Numbered from the stretch's first letter, positions 33,249 through 40,855 are shown. The stretch is 46,808 nucleotides of DNA from Methylobacterium variabile (GCF_001043975.1 NZ_LABY01000166.1:1-46808); one strand, 5' to 3'. Notes: generated by a model from the letters alone, not told the origin. Program-made: numbers and translations.

Positions 33249-33631
33249 CGGGAGGCTTCGGACACAACGGCGGACCGGCGCTCGAGGAGCCCGTCGGGAC
33301 ACGTCCGGGCCAGTGCAAGCACTGCCGGCACTGGAGGCCGCCGCCCGAGGGCGAGCGGCAGGCCTACGAGGCGTTCCGCCTCGGCCACTCCCGCCGCCGT
33401 GTCCGGCGCCCGACCGGCGCCTGCGACCGCGTCCTGATCGGCAACAATCCAAGGCCCGCCTTCTCGGCCACGGTGGGCGAGTTCGGCTGCCGGAACTTCC
33501 AGGCAGCACCGCCGGCGCCAATGCCGAAGGGCGGCGGCTACGTCACGATCTGGCAGGGCGGCCGCATCGTATGGGAGGGCGCCGAGGAAGCGATCCCGGC
33601 CCGCTTCCTCCAGGAGGATCTCGACTTGTGA
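33245..33631 (+). CDS. Small cysteine-containing hypothetical protein
   Basis: This 128-residue protein starts at GTG behind GCGGGAGGA and overlaps the preceding frame. Cysteines in GQCKHCRHW, TGACDRV and EFGCRNF could bind a zinc ion, giving a rubredoxin-like knuckle. The C-terminal half contains GGGYVTIWQGGRIVWEGAEE. No family is recognised. Codon bias and the ribosome site support a real gene. Confidence 0.6.
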   Translation: MTGGFGHNGGPALEEPVGTRPGQCKHCRHWRPPPEGERQAYEAFRLGHSRRRVRRPTGACDRVLIGNNPRPAFSATVGEFGCRNFQAAPPAPMPKGGGYVTIWQGGRIVWEGAEEAIPARFLQEDLDL

Positions 33632-33654
33632 GCCCGACCCATCAAACTCTGCAA

Positions 33655-33682
33655 GATCCATGTTATATGGATTTCATGGATC
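33655..33682. promoter_or_regulatory. Palindromic operator of the phd pair
   Basis: GATCCATG (33655-33662) and CATGGATC (33675-33682) form a perfect inverted repeat, with an inner ATCCAT-GTTAT-ATGGAT. It lies just before the antitoxin ribosome site. Phd antitoxins repress their own promoter at such palindromes. Confidence 0.6.
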
Positions 33683-33694
33683 TGGAGGCCTTCC

Positions 33695-33949
33695 ATGCGC
33701 ACCTTCTCGACCGCCGATCTCAACAAACAGGTTGGCGAGGTCACCGACGCAGCCCAACGCGCGCCCGTGGTCATCACCCGGCGCAGCAAGCCGCGGTTCG
33801 TCCTGATGAGCCTGGAGCACTACGAGGCCCTGCGCGGCCCGAGCGACCCGCGCCGCGCCTTCACCCTCGACACCATGCCGGACGACCTTCGTGACGGCCT
33901 CCTTCGGGCCGCCGACGCCTACGAACGAGAGCACGGCGGTGACGACTGA
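33695..33949 (+). CDS. Phd/YefM-family antitoxin
   Basis: This 84-residue protein has the family N-terminus TFSTADLNKQVGEVTDAAQR, then PVVITRRSKPRFVLMSLEHY. This is the Phd/YefM fold: a dimeric DNA-binding platform with a C-terminal toxin-neutralising tail (DDLRDGLLRAADAYEREHGG). The ATG follows CTGGAGG. The stop overlaps the next gene by 11 bases. It should bind the palindrome upstream and neutralise the following toxin. Confidence 0.88.
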   Translation: MRTFSTADLNKQVGEVTDAAQRAPVVITRRSKPRFVLMSLEHYEALRGPSDPRRAFTLDTMPDDLRDGLLRAADAYEREHGGDD

Positions 33950-34373
33950 ACCTCCGGAAACCGGCCTCGTCGTCCGCTACAGCTTCCTTTGGCCGCGCGA
34001 GCACGACCGCGGCGAGATCGAAGGGCGCAAGGACCGGCCGGTCTGCCTCGTCGTGCCGGTGGACGTCGGCCAAGGCGCCGTGGTGGTGTTCCCGATCACG
34101 ACCCAGGAGCCCTTGCCCGGCCGGTCCGCTGTCGCGGTCCCGGAAATCGAGCGCCGGCGCCTCAAGCTGCCGGGCGACCGCCCCTGCTGGATCATGCTCG
34201 ACGAGGCCAACAGCGACGTGATGCCGGGCTCGTATCACTTGGTCCCGCTGGAGACGCATCCGCTTCGCTACGCCTACGGCCGGTTCAGCCCTGCCTTCAT
34301 GCGGGTCGTGCTGCGGACGATGGGCGAGGCGATCCGCGCGCGCCAGCTCCGGATGGTTCCGCGCGAGCGCTGA
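33939..34373 (+). CDS. PemK/MazF-like toxin candidate paired with Phd
   Basis: This 144-residue protein starts at GTG within the end of the antitoxin gene; earlier starts would extend too far into phd. RYSFLWPREHDRGEIEGRKD leads into RPVCLVVPV, a pattern like the MazF/PemK beta-barrel start (G-I-V--G-E-G-K-RP-LVV). Then come FPITTQEP and CWIMLDEANSD. The fold is probably a CcdB/MazF/PemK-type ribonuclease acting on mRNA. The family match is moderate; the toxin role is supported mainly by the tight pairing. Confidence 0.6.
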   Translation: MTTEPPETGLVVRYSFLWPREHDRGEIEGRKDRPVCLVVPVDVGQGAVVVFPITTQEPLPGRSAVAVPEIERRRLKLPGDRPCWIMLDEANSDVMPGSYHLVPLETHPLRYAYGRFSPAFMRVVLRTMGEAIRARQLRMVPRER

Positions 34374-34657
34374 TCCCCCCGCGACCGTGCCAGGCAGACC
34401 GGCCGAGGGGCGTGACATCGCTTTCGATATCGCTGGCATGTCGTGGTCAGGCCCGCGCCGGCGTGGACGACCCCGCTCTCTCGTCCGCCACCCCGATAGG
34501 CCGTCGCGGCCTTGTCCGATCAACCCGCAAGGGGTCCGCTCCGCTTTCGCGGGCGGCCGCTTCGGCTTCGCCTACGCGGTGATCGCGGCCGCTCTCGGCC
34601 TCTAGGGGCCGCTGTCGAGCGGGGATCGCCCCCGCTCCAGCCGGAGCAAAGACCCCG
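34374..34657. other. Spacer with a strong hairpin
   Basis: No convincing gene is seen; a 72-codon frame at 34387-34605 is not supported. GAGCGGGG (34617-34624) pairs perfectly with CCCCGCTC (34630-34637) across a five-base loop. It lies about 20 bases before the next small gene and may end the toxin transcript. Confidence 0.4.
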
Positions 34658-34831
34658 ATGGCGACCGATCTCACCCTCGCGAACCGCTACGCCCACAGCC
34701 TCGCGGCCTCCCTGATGGTCCCGGTCACCGTGTTCCGCTCCGAGGCCGGCTACGGCGTCGTCACCTCCGACGAGTTCGAGGGCGACCCGGCCGACGTCGT
34801 CACCGAGTTCGACCTCCACGGGGAGGAGTGA
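34658..34831 (+). CDS. 57-residue hypothetical protein
   Basis: This small protein (MATDLTLANRYAHSLAASLM, then VPVTVFRSEAGYGVVTSDEF, ending in an acidic tail with DVVTEFDLHGEE) has a GGAG ribosome site about 12 bases ahead. It resembles short conserved proteins of unknown function that sit on alphaproteobacterial plasmids. Its strongly acidic character is the only functional hint. Confidence 0.5.
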   Translation: MATDLTLANRYAHSLAASLMVPVTVFRSEAGYGVVTSDEFEGDPADVVTEFDLHGEE

Positions 34832-34891
34832 TCCTCGCGTCGGGCAGGGCGCCGCATGCCTTGCCGCCCGCACGGCGTCGCGAAAGATGCT

Positions 34892-34950
34892 CCGTCCGTA
34901 TTGTATGGACGGTCGATGCCAATACGCATATACAGAAGTTGTATGGACGG
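34892..34950 (+). promoter_or_regulatory. vapBC operator with repeated half-site
   Basis: CCGTCCGTATTGTATGGACG (plus a final G) at 34892-34912 is an imperfect palindrome. The block TTGTATGGACGG occurs at 34901-34912 and again at 34939-34950, just before the vapB ribosome site. Repeated half-sites in this place fit conditional autorepression by VapB and VapC. Confidence 0.6.
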
Positions 34951-34959
34951 GAGGCCGCT

Positions 34960-35202
34960 ATGCTCAGCATCAGGGATGAGGAGGTTCGAACCCTCGCCGA
35001 GACCGTCATGAGGACGAGCGGCGCACCCAATCTCACCGCAGCCATCAAACTCGCCTTGCAGCGTGAGATCAAGCGCGCAGAAGAGGCCGTGCCCTTGACC
35101 GATCGCGTGGCCGCGATCCGAGCTGCGGCCATGGCGAAGGCGGACCGGCCGCCCGCTCCCCCGTTGAGCGAGGCGGAACGCGACGCACTCTGGACGCGCT
35201 GA
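34960..35202 (+). CDS. vapB: VapB-type antitoxin
   Basis: This 80-residue protein starts at the ATG behind GGGAGG; an upstream in-frame start would place the operator inside the gene. MLSIRDEEVRTLAETVMRTS is followed by NLTAAIKLALQREIKR, a short beta-strand/RHH-like N-terminal DNA-binding segment of the PSK/VapB type. The C-terminal toxin-wrapping tail has PPLSEAERDALWTR. It ends two bases before vapC. Confidence 0.85.
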   Translation: MLSIRDEEVRTLAETVMRTSGAPNLTAAIKLALQREIKRAEEAVPLTDRVAAIRAAAMAKADRPPAPPLSEAERDALWTR

Positions 35203-35203
35203 C

Positions 35204-35605
35204 GTGTTCATCGACACTTCCGCTGTCGTCGCTATCCTGGCTGACGAGCCCGAGGCGGCGAGCTTCCTCGCCTGTATCGAGGCCGCCAAGCGCCGGGAAA
35301 CCGCGCCGCATGTTCGTCTGGAAGCGACGATCAATCTGGCGCGGATCCTTGGCGTGCCGGTCAGCGTCGCACAGGAGATGTACGACGCATTCCTGGCTGC
35401 GGCCGGGATCAGTGTCGTTTCGATTGGCGACGCCATCGCCCGCAGAGCGGTCGATGCTTTTGATATCTATGGCAAGGGGCGGGGCCATCCGGCGCAACTC
35501 AACTTCGCCGATTGCCTGTCCTATGCGTGCGCTGCCTACTACCGCTCCCCTATCCTCTTCAAAGGCCGTGATTTCATCCATACAGACCTGAGGATCGCAC
35601 TTTGA
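35204..35605 (+). CDS. vapC: VapC PIN-domain ribonuclease toxin
   Basis: This 133-residue PIN-domain toxin starts at GTG one base after the antitoxin stop. Acidic active-site residues appear in MFIDTSAVVAIL (Asp4), in the RLEATINLA region (Glu), and in LNFADCLSYACA (Asp). VapC enzymes cut tRNA or rRNA. The full length and intact motifs indicate an active pair. Confidence 0.92.
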   Translation: MFIDTSAVVAILADEPEAASFLACIEAAKRRETAPHVRLEATINLARILGVPVSVAQEMYDAFLAAAGISVVSIGDAIARRAVDAFDIYGKGRGHPAQLNFADCLSYACAAYYRSPILFKGRDFIHTDLRIAL

Positions 35606-35636
35606 CGCTTGATCGACGGTTCCTCGGCTCGATCAG

Positions 35637-35735
35637 CTACAGGCCGAGGAGATGAGTGGCCGTGCCGAAGGCGGTCATGGCCAGCCCGCCGACGAGCACA
35701 CCGATCATCAGATACGAGAAGCCCTTGAGCATCAT
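35637..35735 (-). CDS. 32-residue single-span membrane protein
   Basis: This tiny gene encodes MMLKGFSYLMIGVLVGGLAM, then TAFGTATHLLGL, one membrane helix. An AAGGAG ribosome site lies nine or so bases ahead of the paired ATGs, which makes a real gene likely. It lies between vapC and the MITE. The function is unknown; it could be a small membrane regulator or the relic of an upstream operon broken by the MITE. Confidence 0.5.
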   Translation of the reverse strand: MMLKGFSYLMIGVLVGGLAMTAFGTATHLLGL

Positions 35736-35761
35736 GGTCGGCACTCCTTGCGTGTGATGGC

Positions 35762-35950
35762 TGTGTATCGGCACCGAAGCGGCCCTCACCAAAAAACCTG
35801 CCTAAACCATTGACTAAAAATCAAAAAATTGGTTCCGGCCGGGGTCCCGATCGGCGCCGATCGGGACCCCGCCTAGAGACGTATTTCCAATTTAGCTCCA
35901 AGGGCTTGCTCCTGTTCCAGCCCAGGGTACCACTTCGGTGTCGATCCACA
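35762..35950. repeat. MITE-like element, copy 2, uninterrupted
   Basis: This 189-base element has terminal inverted repeats agreeing at 18 of 21 positions (TGTGTATCGGCACCGAAG against TGTGGATCGACACCGAAG). In the centre is a perfect 30-base palindrome with half-site GGGGTCCCGATCGGC. It has no gene of its own. It is in the same orientation as copy 1 and about 97% alike by eye. Its right end falls inside ccdA. No target duplication is evident. Confidence 0.8.
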
Positions 35951-36141
35951 GTCGTGAACCCGAGCACGAAGCAAAGGCTCAGGCCGAGCGTGCGAAGGCT
36001 GTCGCGCTCGCCGACAGCCGACTGGCCCGCGACGTAAGACACGTAGCCTGGAACGAGGGGCAGCACGCAGGGCGACAGGAACGACACGGCGCCAGCCGCA
36101 AAGGCCGCCAGGAAGCCCACGCTTGAGGCATCGACAGCCAT
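35951..36141 (-). pseudogene. ccdA: ccdA-like gene cut by the MITE
   Basis: The first 64 or so residues of a CcdA/DsbD-type thiol transporter are readable: MAVDASSVGFLAAFAAGAVS, FLSPCVLPLVPGYVSYVAGQ and SLRTLGLSLCFVLGFTTV. The first of the two functional membrane cysteines (SPCVLPLVP) is present. The frame then enters the MITE and ends at 35821, so the rest of the roughly 240-residue protein is lost. A GTG at 36180, overlapping the previous stop, is an alternative start. CcdA passes electrons to periplasmic thiol proteins such as cytochrome c maturation factors; this copy cannot work. Confidence 0.85.
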
Positions 36142-36176
36142 CGGTTCAGCCCGGCCGAGGCACGGACGCAGGATCG

Positions 36177-37244
36177 TCACTCCTGACCGGACCCTGCCGC
36201 GGCGAAGATCTTCAAAAGGCGTTGGCGCTCCGCCTCGGTCCTGCCGGGCCCCGCCGGCTTGAGTGCCACCGCACCCCGGACCGGCTCGCGCTTGCCGGCG
36301 ACGGCAACCGGGCCCGAGGCCGGCATGGCGACCTCACGCGGCCCTGCGGCCAGGGCCTCGGGGCGGCTCACCTCGCCGAGACCGCCTCCGGCCGCGATCA
36401 TGGTCTCCCGGAACGACCGGTGCTGGCCACCGTCCTCGTATACCAACCGGACGGCGGGCGTCCCTCCCGCCACGAGGGCGGCGACTTGCCGCTCGTCGTC
36501 CGCCTGCCTCCGCGCGACCGCGCCGGCCGTGGCCTCGTCGCCGGCATCGAACACGTAACGGCCACCGGCGACGCCGACGCTCGGCTCGGCTTTCGTGACC
36601 TCGAACCGGTCGGACCCCTGCTTGAGGTTTTTCCAGAACGCGATGTTCGGGTCCTGCCGATGCCGGGCCAGGTTCTCAGGCGTCATGCGGAACGGGTAGG
36701 ACTGGAACTGCACGGCGCGCTGGCCGCCCGCGAAGGCCTCCCGCACCACGGCATAGAGTTCGGAGATCGCCTCATCCGTCATCGCGAAGCAGCCCCGCGA
36801 CGAGCAGGAGCCGTGCACCATCAGGTGCGCACCGGTGCGTCCCAGGGAGCGGTCGTATTCGTTCGGGTACCCGAGGTTGAACGAGAGATAGAGGCTCGAA
36901 TTCGGGTTCATGGACGCGGGCGTGACCGCGTAGAAGCCCTCCGGCGCCTGCCGGTCCCCCTCCCGGATCTTGGGTCCCAGCTGGCCCGACCAGCGACACA
37001 TTGGATAGGTCTTCAGGAGGGCGTACTTGCCATCCTCGCCGCGCTTCCAGAGCTCGATCTCGGACTCCTTCTTGTAGGCCCGCATCAAGATCGGATCCGC
37101 TGGCGAGACGCCCTTGGTCGACATCAGGGCCAGGGTCGCCGGCGGGATCGGCGCGAGGTGGCGCGTCGAGGCCGCGTATTGGCCGTCCTGGCAGGCGGAC
37201 AGCGCCAGGAGAAGGATCAGACCAAGCGTTGTCGTCTTCAGCAT
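36177..37244 (-). CDS. Lipoprotein L,D-transpeptidase (YkuD type)
   Basis: This 355-residue protein has a lipoprotein leader (MLKTTTLGLILLLALSAC) with lipobox LSAC. The YkuD catalytic block reads GAHLMVHGSCSSRGCFAMTD, which has the His and the active Cys of the HGS--S-GC-R-type motif. A C-terminal region of about 150 residues is Ala/Arg-rich and probably extended. The chosen start is set by the lipobox and by CGAGG in front of it. L,D-transpeptidases cross-link peptidoglycan or attach proteins to it. It sits after lspA, the enzyme that would mature its own leader. Confidence 0.88.
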   Translation of the reverse strand: MLKTTTLGLILLLALSACQDGQYAASTRHLAPIPPATLALMSTKGVSPADPILMRAYKKESEIELWKRGEDGKYALLKTYPMCRWSGQLGPKIREGDRQAPEGFYAVTPASMNPNSSLYLSFNLGYPNEYDRSLGRTGAHLMVHGSCSSRGCFAMTDEAISELYAVVREAFAGGQRAVQFQSYPFRMTPENLARHRQDPNIAFWKNLKQGSDRFEVTKAEPSVGVAGGRYVFDAGDEATAGAVARRQADDERQVAALVAGGTPAVRLVYEDGGQHRSFRETMIAAGGGLGEVSRPEALAAGPREVAMPASGPVAVAGKREPVRGAVALKPAGPGRTEAERQRLLKIFAAAGSGQE

Positions 37245-37332
37245 GTCGGCCTCGCCGAGGTCGGCCTTCGAGGCTGGGCTCGAAGGATTGATGACAGGTT
37301 GCTGCGGCTGCGGTTGGGTGCAATCGGGGCCC

Positions 37333-37845
37333 TCACGGGATCGGCTCTCCGACTCTGCGATGTCCCCGCCACAGGGGAAGTCCGTCGAGAAGGAGCAGCA
37401 CCACGCCCGTCGAGATCCAGACGTCCGCCAGATTGAAGGTGAACCAGCGGATGCTGCCGGTGTGCAGGTCGAGGTAGTCCGTGACGACACCGTCCATGAG
37501 CCGGTCGACGAAGTTGCCGGCCGCCCCGCCCGCTATCGCGGCCAGCCCGATGCGTTCGAGCCCGCCGCTCGCGGCCAGGGCCCAGCCGGCCACGAGGCAG
37601 GTGAGCGTGCCCTGGATGGCGAGGAGCAGCGCCAGGGAGGACGGATCGTGCGCTGGGAACAGGCTGAAGCTGATGCCGTGGTTGAACGACAAACTCAGGT
37701 CGATGAAGGGCAGCGCGCCCCTGACGGCGCCTTCCTCCAGCCACGCCTCGGCCGCTGCCTTTGCGCCGAGGTCGATGGCCGCGGCGGCCACTGCTACCCC
37801 GGCCACGATCGCGGCCCGGCCGCCCCACCCTGACTTGGAGATCAT
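37333..37845 (-). CDS. lspA: Signal peptidase II
   Basis: This 170-residue inner-membrane aspartyl protease removes prolipoprotein leaders. It has four hydrophobic segments and the two catalytic Asp blocks: AAGNFVDRLMDGVVTDYLDL and FTFNLADVWISTGVVLLLLD. An early IDLGAKAA and FNHGISFSLF match family motifs. The ATG overlaps the zntA stop, with GAGGGCG in front. It is an accessory copy; a chromosomal lspA is expected elsewhere. lspA next to a cation ATPase is a common arrangement in heavy-metal resistance clusters. Confidence 0.92.
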   Translation of the reverse strand: MISKSGWGGRAAIVAGVAVAAAAIDLGAKAAAEAWLEEGAVRGALPFIDLSLSFNHGISFSLFPAHDPSSLALLLAIQGTLTCLVAGWALAASGGLERIGLAAIAGGAAGNFVDRLMDGVVTDYLDLHTGSIRWFTFNLADVWISTGVVLLLLDGLPLWRGHRRVGEPIP

Positions 37846-40037
37846 CACGCCCTCAGGAGACGGAGTGCGTTGGCCGTCACCAGGACGGTCGCGCCGGTGT
37901 CGGCCAGGATGGCCGGCCAGAGGCCGGTGATGCCGGCGATGGTCGTCACCAGGAACACCGCCTTCAGGCCGAGGGCGATCGCGACGTTCTGGCGGATGTT
38001 GCCCAGGGTCGCCCGCGAGAGGGAGACCAGCGCGGCCACGTCGCCCACCCGGTCGTTCAGCACTGCCGCATCCGCCGTCTCCAGGGCCGCGTCGGTGCCG
38101 CCGCCCATCGCGATGCCGACGCTGGCGGCAGCGAGGGCCGGCGCGTCGTTGATGCCGTCGCCGACCATCGCTACCGGAGCCGCCGCCTTCAGGGCCGCGA
38201 TCTCGGCGAGCTTGTCCTGGGGCAGGAGCTCGGCCTTCACGTCGAGCCCGAGTTCGGACGCGACCGCCTCGCCCGTGCGCCGGTTGTCGCCGGTCAGCAT
38301 CACGCTGCGCACGCCGAGCTTCCGAAGGGCCGAGATGCCGGCCGCCGCGTCGGCGCGGGGCTCGTCTCGGACGGCGATGGCGCCCAATGCCTCGGCGCCG
38401 CGGACGACGATGACCACCGTCTTGCCATGGGCTTCCAGGTCCGCGACCGCGCGCTCGGCCTCGGGGCCGAGCCGCGTGCTCTCGGCGGCGTGGCGCGGGG
38501 AGGCGACGAGCACCGTCTGACCCATCACCGTGGCCTGAACCGCCTTGCCGGGGATGGCGCGGGCGTCCCGCGTCGGGCGCAGCGGCACCCCGTCCGCGCT
38601 CGCCCGGTCGAGGATGGCTCGGGCGATAGGATGGCTGCTTCCGCTCTCGACCGCGGCGGCCAACCCGAGAAGCGACCGCTCTGACGCGTCCGGGGCAAAG
38701 ACCAGGATATCCGAGACCCGCGGCCGTCCCGCCGTCAGCGTTCCGGTCTTGTCGAACGCGACCGTGCGCACCCGCCCGATAACCTCCAGCGCGGCGCCGC
38801 CCTTCACGAGCAGACCGCGCCGCGCCCCGGCGGCCAGTCCCGAGGCGATGGCCGCCGGGGTCGAGAGCACCAGCGCGCAGGGGCAGGCGATGAGGAGGAG
38901 CGCCAGGCCTCGATAGATCCAGGTACCCCAGTCGGCGCCGAGCAGCGGCGGCACGACTGCCACCGCGGCCGCGAACACGAACGCGATGGGCGTGTAGACC
39001 GCGCTGAACCGGTCGATGAAGCGCGCCGTGGGCGACTTCGACGCCTGCGCCTCCTCGACGAGGTGCAGGATGCGGGCGACGGTGTTGTCGGCCGCCGTCT
39101 TGGTAACCCGGACCTGCAGCGCGCCATCGGCGTTGACGCTGCCGGCGTAGACAGGGTCGCCGACCTCCTTGGGCTTCGGGACCGACTCGCCGGTAATGGG
39201 GGACTCGTCGAGGCTCGATGCGCCGTCGGTGATCACCCCGTCGGCGGGCACGCGGTCGCCCGGCCGCACGACCACGACCTGACCGATAGCCAACGACGCG
39301 GCGGCCACCTCGCGGATGGTGCCATCGGCCTCGTCGACGAGGCGAGCGGTCTTCGGCACCAGGGCGGCGAGCGCCTTGATGCCCGCTCGCGCCCGTCCCG
39401 CCGCCACGACCTCCAGCATCTCGCCAATCGTGAAGAGCAGCACGACGATGGCGGCCTCCTCGGCGGCGTGGATGGCAAGCGCCCCCGCGGTCGCGACCGA
39501 CATCAGCATCTCGATGGAGAAAGGCGTGCCGGCGAACGCCGCTACGGCCGCGCGGCGGCCGTAATAGGCGAGGCCGACGAGCGCCCCTGGCCAGTAGGCG
39601 TACTCGCCCGCCAAGCCCGGCGCGATCCGCTCGACCAGGAAGCCGGCGGCGAACAGGGCACTGATCAGGATGCCCAGTAGCGCCTTCCGGCTTCGCCAGA
39701 GCGGCGGCTCGGGCTCCTCGGTCCCGGCGGGCGGGGCACCGCCCGAGGCTTGCGCCATGGCCAGGTCCGCGGCTGTCGGAAGCGGCGCCACGCCGTAGCC
39801 CAGGCGCTCGATCCGCCCCTCCAATTCGGTCCTCGGCGTCGAGGCCTCGTCGAGCGCGAGGTCGAGGACCTGGCTGCCGTAGTTCACACGAACCTCCGCG
39901 ACGCCCGGCAGCCGGGAAACGGCGGTCTCGATCTTCCCGGCACAGGTCGGACAGTCCATGCCCTTGACCCTGTAGCGCAGGGCCTGCGGACCGTTCGTTG
40001 AGAGGGCTGTGCGGTCCGCGCCGGCGACCTGGTTCAT
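37845..40037 (-). CDS. zntA: Zn/Cd/Pb-exporting P1B-type ATPase
   Basis: This 730-residue inner-membrane pump has an N-terminal metal-binding domain with CxxC at residues 29-32 (GMDCPTCAG). Other motifs are the phosphatase-loop TGES, the membrane metal site ACPCALVLSTPAAI, the phosphorylation site AFDKTGTLTAGRP, the His-Pro of SGSSHPIARA, and GDGINDAPALAAASVGIAMG. The last membrane helix has GLWPAILADTGATVLVTANA. Its Asp corresponds to the one that marks Zn/Cd/Pb pumps such as E. coli ZntA, rather than copper pumps. It is driven from the divergent promoter containing the MerR dyad. Confidence 0.93.
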   Translation of the reverse strand: MNQVAGADRTALSTNGPQALRYRVKGMDCPTCAGKIETAVSRLPGVAEVRVNYGSQVLDLALDEASTPRTELEGRIERLGYGVAPLPTAADLAMAQASGGAPPAGTEEPEPPLWRSRKALLGILISALFAAGFLVERIAPGLAGEYAYWPGALVGLAYYGRRAAVAAFAGTPFSIEMLMSVATAGALAIHAAEEAAIVVLLFTIGEMLEVVAAGRARAGIKALAALVPKTARLVDEADGTIREVAAASLAIGQVVVVRPGDRVPADGVITDGASSLDESPITGESVPKPKEVGDPVYAGSVNADGALQVRVTKTAADNTVARILHLVEEAQASKSPTARFIDRFSAVYTPIAFVFAAAVAVVPPLLGADWGTWIYRGLALLLIACPCALVLSTPAAIASGLAAGARRGLLVKGGAALEVIGRVRTVAFDKTGTLTAGRPRVSDILVFAPDASERSLLGLAAAVESGSSHPIARAILDRASADGVPLRPTRDARAIPGKAVQATVMGQTVLVASPRHAAESTRLGPEAERAVADLEAHGKTVVIVVRGAEALGAIAVRDEPRADAAAGISALRKLGVRSVMLTGDNRRTGEAVASELGLDVKAELLPQDKLAEIAALKAAAPVAMVGDGINDAPALAAASVGIAMGGGTDAALETADAAVLNDRVGDVAALVSLSRATLGNIRQNVAIALGLKAVFLVTTIAGITGLWPAILADTGATVLVTANALRLLRA

Positions 40038-40091
40038 GGTGTACTCCGTTCGCCGGGCTCCTGGTCCGGACTGGGAATGCCCCCTACATGC

Positions 40092-40112
40092 ACCCTGTAG
40101 TCGCTACAGGGT
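40092..40112 (-). promoter_or_regulatory. MerR-family dyad operator/promoter of zntA
   Basis: ACCCTGTAG-TCG-CTACAGGGT is a perfect 9-bp dyad. Reading toward zntA it gives TTGACC, then the dyad, then a -10-like CATGTA. This is the over-long-spacer layout of MerR-controlled promoters, very like that of E. coli zntA. Metal-loaded regulator would untwist the promoter. The site is 26 bases before the regulator's start. Confidence 0.85.
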
Positions 40113-40137
40113 CAAGACCGTGCGCACCGCCTCTTCC

Positions 40138-40539
40138 ATGACCATCGGCAGCCTCGCGGAGGCCACGCAGACCCGTGTCGAAACGGTCCGGTGGTACGAG
40201 AAGGTCGGGTTGTTGCCCCCGCCGGCGCGATCGAGCGGGAACTACCGGCTCTATGGGCCCGAGCACCTGCGCCGGCTGAGCTTCATCCGCCGCGGTCGCG
40301 CCCTGGGCTTCACGGTGGAGCAGATCCGGGACCTGCTCGCTCTGGCGGACGACCGGGAGCGCTCCTGCGGCGAAGTCGACACCATCGCCCGCGCGCATCT
40401 CGCCGATGTGGAGCGCAAGCTGGCCGACCTGACCCGGCTCGCCTCGGAACTGCGCGAGGTCATCGGCCAATGCGGCTGCGGGTCGGTCGCCGATTGCCGC
40501 ATCATCGAGACCCTGTCGCCGCTGGGTGAACCCGCGTGA
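40138..40539 (+). CDS. MerR-family zinc/cadmium/lead-responsive regulator
   Basis: This 133-residue regulator starts at MTIGSLAEATQT; a longer frame upstream runs through the operator and is not used. The winged-helix domain has VETVRWYEKVGLLPPPARSS and YRLYGPEHLRRLSFIRR. A dimerisation helix follows. Metal-ligand candidates are Cys77 (ERSCGEVD) and Cys112, Cys114 and Cys120 (QCGCGSVADC). This Cys-rich loop is typical of ZntR/CadR/PbrR proteins. It is divergent from zntA and should control it. Confidence 0.9.
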   Translation: MTIGSLAEATQTRVETVRWYEKVGLLPPPARSSGNYRLYGPEHLRRLSFIRRGRALGFTVEQIRDLLALADDRERSCGEVDTIARAHLADVERKLADLTRLASELREVIGQCGCGSVADCRIIETLSPLGEPA

Positions 40540-40555
40540 GAGGTCTGGGTCCGGG

Positions 40556-40753
40556 TCAGCGAGCGACGTAGGGGGTCATCAGCACCCGGCTCACGAACAG
40601 TCCCTTGGCAACTACTCCGCAGCAGGCGACAGCGAGGATGATGACTGTCGCCTTGATGAACGCGCGACGCGCGGCCGCCTGAACAGCGGGCCTGACGCGT
40701 CGCCGCCGCCCTGCGTTCCTCTGACCCCAGGAATGGAGTTCCGTACGCATCAT
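40556..40753 (-). CDS. Small single-span membrane protein at the end of the cus operon
   Basis: This 65-residue protein has a basic N-terminus (RNAGRRRRVRPAVQAAARRA) and one membrane helix (KATVIILAVACCGVVAKGLF) with two adjacent cysteines. AAAGGG lies ahead of paired ATGs. The Cys-Cys in the helix and its place beside a copper efflux operon suggest a metal-related role, but no family is recognised. Gene status is moderately supported. Confidence 0.5.
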   Translation of the reverse strand: MMRTELHSWGQRNAGRRRRVRPAVQAAARRAFIKATVIILAVACCGVVAKGLFVSRVLMTPYVAR

Positions 40754-40855
40754 CAGCCCTTTGCAGTTCTCGGACTATTTCAATCCGTCGAGCCTAATGG
40801 AAATCGCAGTCCGGGTCGAAGGCAATGTGACACGCCCCGGTTCACGTTGCGGATC

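Noticed and set aside
39063..39680. Plus-strand frame opposite zntA
   Set aside because: Shadow of the ATPase, with no start signal or domain.
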